From contig USHA01000081.1 of assembly GCA_900554325.1 (NCBI GenBank), forward strand, positions 1-8,846: a stretch of DNA of 8,846 nt, in the 5' to 3' direction. Positions within the stretch are counted from its first letter, which is position 1. Each line of letters opens with the position of its first letter. Below are positions 6,265-8,846 of this stretch, one piece after another. This stretch comes from an uncultured Collinsella sp. (lineage in GTDB: Bacteria; Actinomycetota; Coriobacteriia; Coriobacteriales; Coriobacteriaceae). A program made the translations under genes and the position numbers. The notes under the pieces are model-generated. The model had not been told where the DNA came from. It was given only the letters and a program-made list of their open reading frames with translations, and did no database searches.

Positions 6265-7269
6265 TTGCAAATACGGCGGGCAGCGACCGACATAACCGAG
6301 CTCTACGCACCGCAATTTGAGCAGTTTGGCCTGGAGCTTACCGGCAAGGGTGCCGTCTTTACCGGCGAGGTGGCAAACGAACGGGCGCACGGCCGTGCAT
6401 GGATCATGCCTCTCTCCCCCGCCTGCATCGTTATGGAGCATTTCATTACCCCGACGCACGATATGTACCTGGCCGAATACACACCCGAGCCATATGCCTG
6501 CGTGAGCGAGGTCAGCGCGCCCACACTTACATGCATGCCCGAGGCTGGCATAACGCCCGCGAACCTTAAACCATTGCATGGACCGTGGCCAAACAATGCC
6601 GTTTGCAGCTTTGTCCAAGATAGCTGTGGCGAGGAATTAAGCCCGCTGTTTGCGGGGGAGCTCTATCACTCGCGCTCGGTGCTCTTTTTGCCTGGATATT
6701 TTGACGAACTGGAGCACCGCTATCCCACCGAGTTCGCGGGAATCTTTGAGGCGTTTGCCGAGCCATGGCATGAGGAAGCGACGTCTGCCATCTGCCACAC
6801 GCTACGCCGGATTAACGAGGACCGCGCCCGCACCGTAGGCGGACACGTCTATATGCAGGGCATCGTGGAGACCATGGTCGCGGAGCTCGCCTGTTCGCGC
6901 GCGGCCCATAAGCAGGCGCGGCAGGCGGCAGGCACACGCGTCAGCATAACCATTGCCGAAGAAGCAACGGCAATGATTGAGCGCGCGCTCGACAAAGGCA
7001 AACGTGTGGGTATCAACGAGGTGGCCGAGAGGCTCTACACAAGCCGCTCCAAACTATGCGCCACCTTTAAGGCCCAAACTGGCGAGTCCCTGGGCGCCTA
7101 CATTCGCAGACGCCGTATGGAGCGAGCACAGGACCTTTTGGCCGATAGCGCGCTCACGATAGCGCAGGTAGCAGAGCGGCTCGACTACCCTCAGCAAGCC
7201 GCCTTCGCCCAAGCGTTCAAACAATACACCGGCATGACACCCACGGCTTGGCGAAGCAAGCACCGCTAA
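6265..7269 (+). CDS. AraC-family transcriptional regulator
   Basis: This 334-residue protein has the family's two-part layout. A long N-terminal part (about 1-220) has no clear motif I can name and is presumably the ligand-sensing region. The C-terminal DNA-binding domain (about 228-332) has two helix-turn-helix units: INEVAERLYTSRSKLCATFKAQTG at about 250-273, and TIAQVAERLDYPQQAAFAQAFKQYTGMTP at about 298-326. The second is the most diagnostic AraC stretch, with PQQAAFAQAF where many members have SQSYFSRAFK. The start is TTG at 6265, chosen for the strong GGAAAGGGA 5-6 bases upstream. The gene is transcribed away from the ABC pair and probably controls it and itself. In YbtA-type systems this regulator senses the ferri-siderophore; that role is inferred from arrangement, not residues. 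It ends 65 bp from a convergent gene. Confidence 0.88.
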   Translation: MQIRRAATDITELYAPQFEQFGLELTGKGAVFTGEVANERAHGRAWIMPLSPACIVMEHFITPTHDMYLAEYTPEPYACVSEVSAPTLTCMPEAGITPANLKPLHGPWPNNAVCSFVQDSCGEELSPLFAGELYHSRSVLFLPGYFDELEHRYPTEFAGIFEAFAEPWHEEATSAICHTLRRINEDRARTVGGHVYMQGIVETMVAELACSRAAHKQARQAAGTRVSITIAEEATAMIERALDKGKRVGINEVAERLYTSRSKLCATFKAQTGESLGAYIRRRRMERAQDLLADSALTIAQVAERLDYPQQAAFAQAFKQYTGMTPTAWRSKHR

Positions 7270-7287
7270 GGTCCAAGCTCCTTGGCC
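7270..7287. terminator. Weak hairpin between convergent genes
   Basis: CCAAG (7273-7277) and CTTGG (7281-7285) form a 5-bp stem with a 3-base loop; GG/CC at 7270-7271 and 7286-7287 can extend it past one bulged T. It starts right after the AraC stop codon. No T tract follows on either strand, so termination activity is uncertain. Confidence 0.25.
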
Positions 7288-7334
7288 GTTACGGAGCGAT
7301 TTAATTAGCCGCCGCCCATCAGCTCGCCCAGGAT

Positions 7335-8699
7335 CTAAACGTCAAGATGTGCACAATCAAGCGCCTTTTTGATAAGAGGGACAGATCGATCAGCCAAATA
7401 CAACGGAATGTTGAGCACCCCGTCGTCGAGCTTTAGGTTCTTAAGTGAGTAGCGGACCCTCAATGGAGTCGTCTCCGCATGCTTGTCGGCATAGTACTTA
7501 AGGCTCTTGGAATGAACGACCTCTCCCGATTTGACCTCGACGGGAACGATTTCGTTTCCGACCTGAATCAAAAAATCGACTTCGTGCTTCGGCTTCTCGT
7601 TTGTCCAATAACGCGGAGCAGCATCTAACTGTGAAAGTAATGCCTGAAGCACATAGTTCTCGGCGAACGAACCTTTGAACTCCGAAAATAGCGCATCCGA
7701 GATGGCAAAAGCGGACGCATCCAGCCTTGCCATGCGGCGCAGCAAGCCGACATCAAGACAGTAGACCTTAAATGCCTTGAGGTCATCGTACGCAGAGAGC
7801 GGCACACCACCAGCAGCATTAAGGCGAACCGCCGTGATGAGCCCAGCATCGGCAAGCCATTCCAGAGCATCCTCGTATTCTCGAGCACGAGCCCCCTCGC
7901 GCACCGCACCCCAAACGAACTTTTTGTTCTCGCGCGCCAACTGAGCTGGAATCGAGTTCCATATTTGTGAAAGCTTGGCGAACTGCGCACGGCCACCATG
8001 CTTGGCAAAATCGCGCTCGTAGGAATCCAAGAGATCAGACAACACCTTATCGACCTGAACGATATCGCCCGTCTCCACCCACCGGCCAAGAGCCTCTGGC
8101 ATGCCGCCGCATGCAAAATAACGACGAAGATGCTCGACGAGACGGACATGGAAGAAATCGGGCACTGTCTCGATCTGATCCAGGCCGCCAAGGTATTCGT
8201 CGTAGTTTGCAGCGCCCTCGGCTTTCAGAAACTCGGAAAAGCTCATGGGGCGCATCTCCATGAACTCGACCTTTCCCACCGGAAAAGCGCTGGTCTCACG
8301 GGACAAGCGAACGCCCAACAAAGACCCTGCGCATGCGACGTGATACTCGGGGGCCTCGTCACAGAAGTATTTAAGGGCGCCGACTGCAGAAGGACAATCC
8401 TGGATCTCATCAATAATAAGCAGCGTTTCGCCGGGCTCGATAGGCTGTCCAAGTGCCAGGGAAAGATTTGAGATGATCCGTCGAGGATCGCGCGTACCTT
8501 CGAAAAACTGAGCGTACTCGCTCTGTACCCCAGGTGACGGCTCCTCGAGCGTCAGATACACATAATTGATGTACGAGGTTCGGCCGAACTCCTTAAGCGC
8601 CCACGTCTTTCCAACCTGGCGCGCCCCCTTAAGGATAAGCGGCTTACGATATTCTGACGCTTTCCAAGCGTTAAGCTTGGCAATGATATCTCGCTGCAT
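7335..8699 (-). CDS. AAA-family ATPase with C-terminal DUF4143 domain
   Basis: This 454-residue, full-length protein belongs to the AAA_14/DUF4143 family, common in anaerobes and archaea with no settled function. The N-terminal ATPase has Walker A GARQVGKT (25-32), Walker B LLIIDE (93-98, acidic pair Asp97-Glu98) and a sensor-like CAGSLLGV segment (123-130). The middle (about 185-330) is helical and probably contains a winged-helix segment. The C-terminal part has WTNEKPKHEVDFLI (about 365-378) followed by PVEVKSGE (386-393), giving Asp375 and Glu388-x-Lys390, the core of PD-(D/E)XK-like folds; whether it cuts nucleic acid is unknown. The start is supported by GGGAGG eight bases upstream of the ATG. 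By eye its GC is lower (mid 50s) than the transporter genes, compatible with acquisition. It stands alone on the minus strand, behind an unusual inverted-repeat region. Confidence 0.88.
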   Translation of the reverse strand: MQRDIIAKLNAWKASEYRKPLILKGARQVGKTWALKEFGRTSYINYVYLTLEEPSPGVQSEYAQFFEGTRDPRRIISNLSLALGQPIEPGETLLIIDEIQDCPSAVGALKYFCDEAPEYHVACAGSLLGVRLSRETSAFPVGKVEFMEMRPMSFSEFLKAEGAANYDEYLGGLDQIETVPDFFHVRLVEHLRRYFACGGMPEALGRWVETGDIVQVDKVLSDLLDSYERDFAKHGGRAQFAKLSQIWNSIPAQLARENKKFVWGAVREGARAREYEDALEWLADAGLITAVRLNAAGGVPLSAYDDLKAFKVYCLDVGLLRRMARLDASAFAISDALFSEFKGSFAENYVLQALLSQLDAAPRYWTNEKPKHEVDFLIQVGNEIVPVEVKSGEVVHSKSLKYYADKHAETTPLRVRYSLKNLKLDDGVLNIPLYLADRSVPLIKKALDCAHLDV

Positions 8700-8718
8700 G
8701 ACCGAACCTCCCGCAAAG

Positions 8719-8793
8719 AAACTTCCGTAAACGTGATATTTCCCACATTTTACCCTAGGTAAAACGTGACATTTATCACATTTACGGAAGTTT
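8719..8793. repeat. Nested, partly duplicated inverted repeat upstream of the DUF4143 ATPase
   Basis: The outer arms AAACTTCCGTAAACGTGATA (8719-8738) and TATCACATTTACGGAAGTTT (8774-8793) pair over 20 bp with one mismatch. Inside, TTTTACC (8749-8755) and GGTAAAA (8758-8764) pair around CTA, with CAC/GTG extending the match after one unpaired base on each side. Read another way, 8727-8753 and 8760-8786 are two similar 27-bp copies, each an inverted repeat of GTAAA-n-GTG half-sites. The AT-rich block ends 20 bp before the start codon, so it overlaps or forms the gene's leader and likely its promoter. It may be a multi-site operator or the end of a mobile element; neither is proven. Confidence 0.7.
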
Positions 8794-8846
8794 TAAGCTC
8801 ATTTCGCCACACTTTCATCACATTCAAAAGGCGGAGGCGCATTTTG
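8794..8846. other. Intergenic end of window
   Basis: No gene or clear promoter was recognised here. It contains additional TCACATT-like half-sites (ATCACATTC at 8817-8825) resembling those in the neighbouring inverted repeat, suggesting the repeated-site region may extend beyond the outer arms. Confidence 0.3.

Noticed and set aside
8552..8746. A 64-codon minus-strand frame overlapping the DUF4143 ATPase start
   Set aside because: It is out of frame with the Walker A-containing protein, has no recognisable domain and runs through the inverted-repeat leader.

Overview
The window is GC-rich (roughly 60% by eye in the transporter genes), densely packed Actinomycetota-like DNA. Gene content and codon style suggest a Coriobacteriia gut anaerobe, with Collinsella the most likely genus; this is inference, because no rRNA or marker gene is present. 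No RNA gene, CRISPR array or insertion sequence was seen.

Layout. (1) Positions 47-2442 hold a minus-strand metal-transport operon. A small Cys-containing membrane protein (2140-2385) is followed after 18 bp by a P1B-type metal ATPase (47-2121). The ATPase is broken by a one-base frameshift near 1410, inside its actuator domain. The promoter (about 2466-2494) has an AT-rich dyad between -35 and -10, and the leader carries two small hairpins. (2) Positions 2532-2564 are a perfect 33-bp palindrome next to the end of the following operon. (3) Positions 2566-6150 hold two minus-strand ABC half-transporters, each membrane domain plus ATPase, with adjoining stop and start codons. They resemble the YbtP/YbtQ and IrtA/IrtB heterodimers. 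(4) Positions 6265-7269 hold a divergent plus-strand AraC-family regulator; the 114-bp shared intergenic region contains a good promoter and a dyad. (5) Positions 7335-8699 hold a convergent minus-strand AAA ATPase/DUF4143 protein. Upstream of it (8719-8793) is a nested, partly duplicated inverted repeat.

How they may work together. Regions 1, 3 and 4 read as a metal-homeostasis neighbourhood: a metal efflux ATPase with a small PacL-like partner, beside a putative siderophore-type transporter under an AraC-type regulator. The AraC/ABC arrangement parallels YbtA-YbtPQ, but no siderophore biosynthesis gene is visible, so the substrate is open. The DUF4143 ATPase appears unrelated, with somewhat lower GC and its own elaborate upstream region, and may be an accessory gene.
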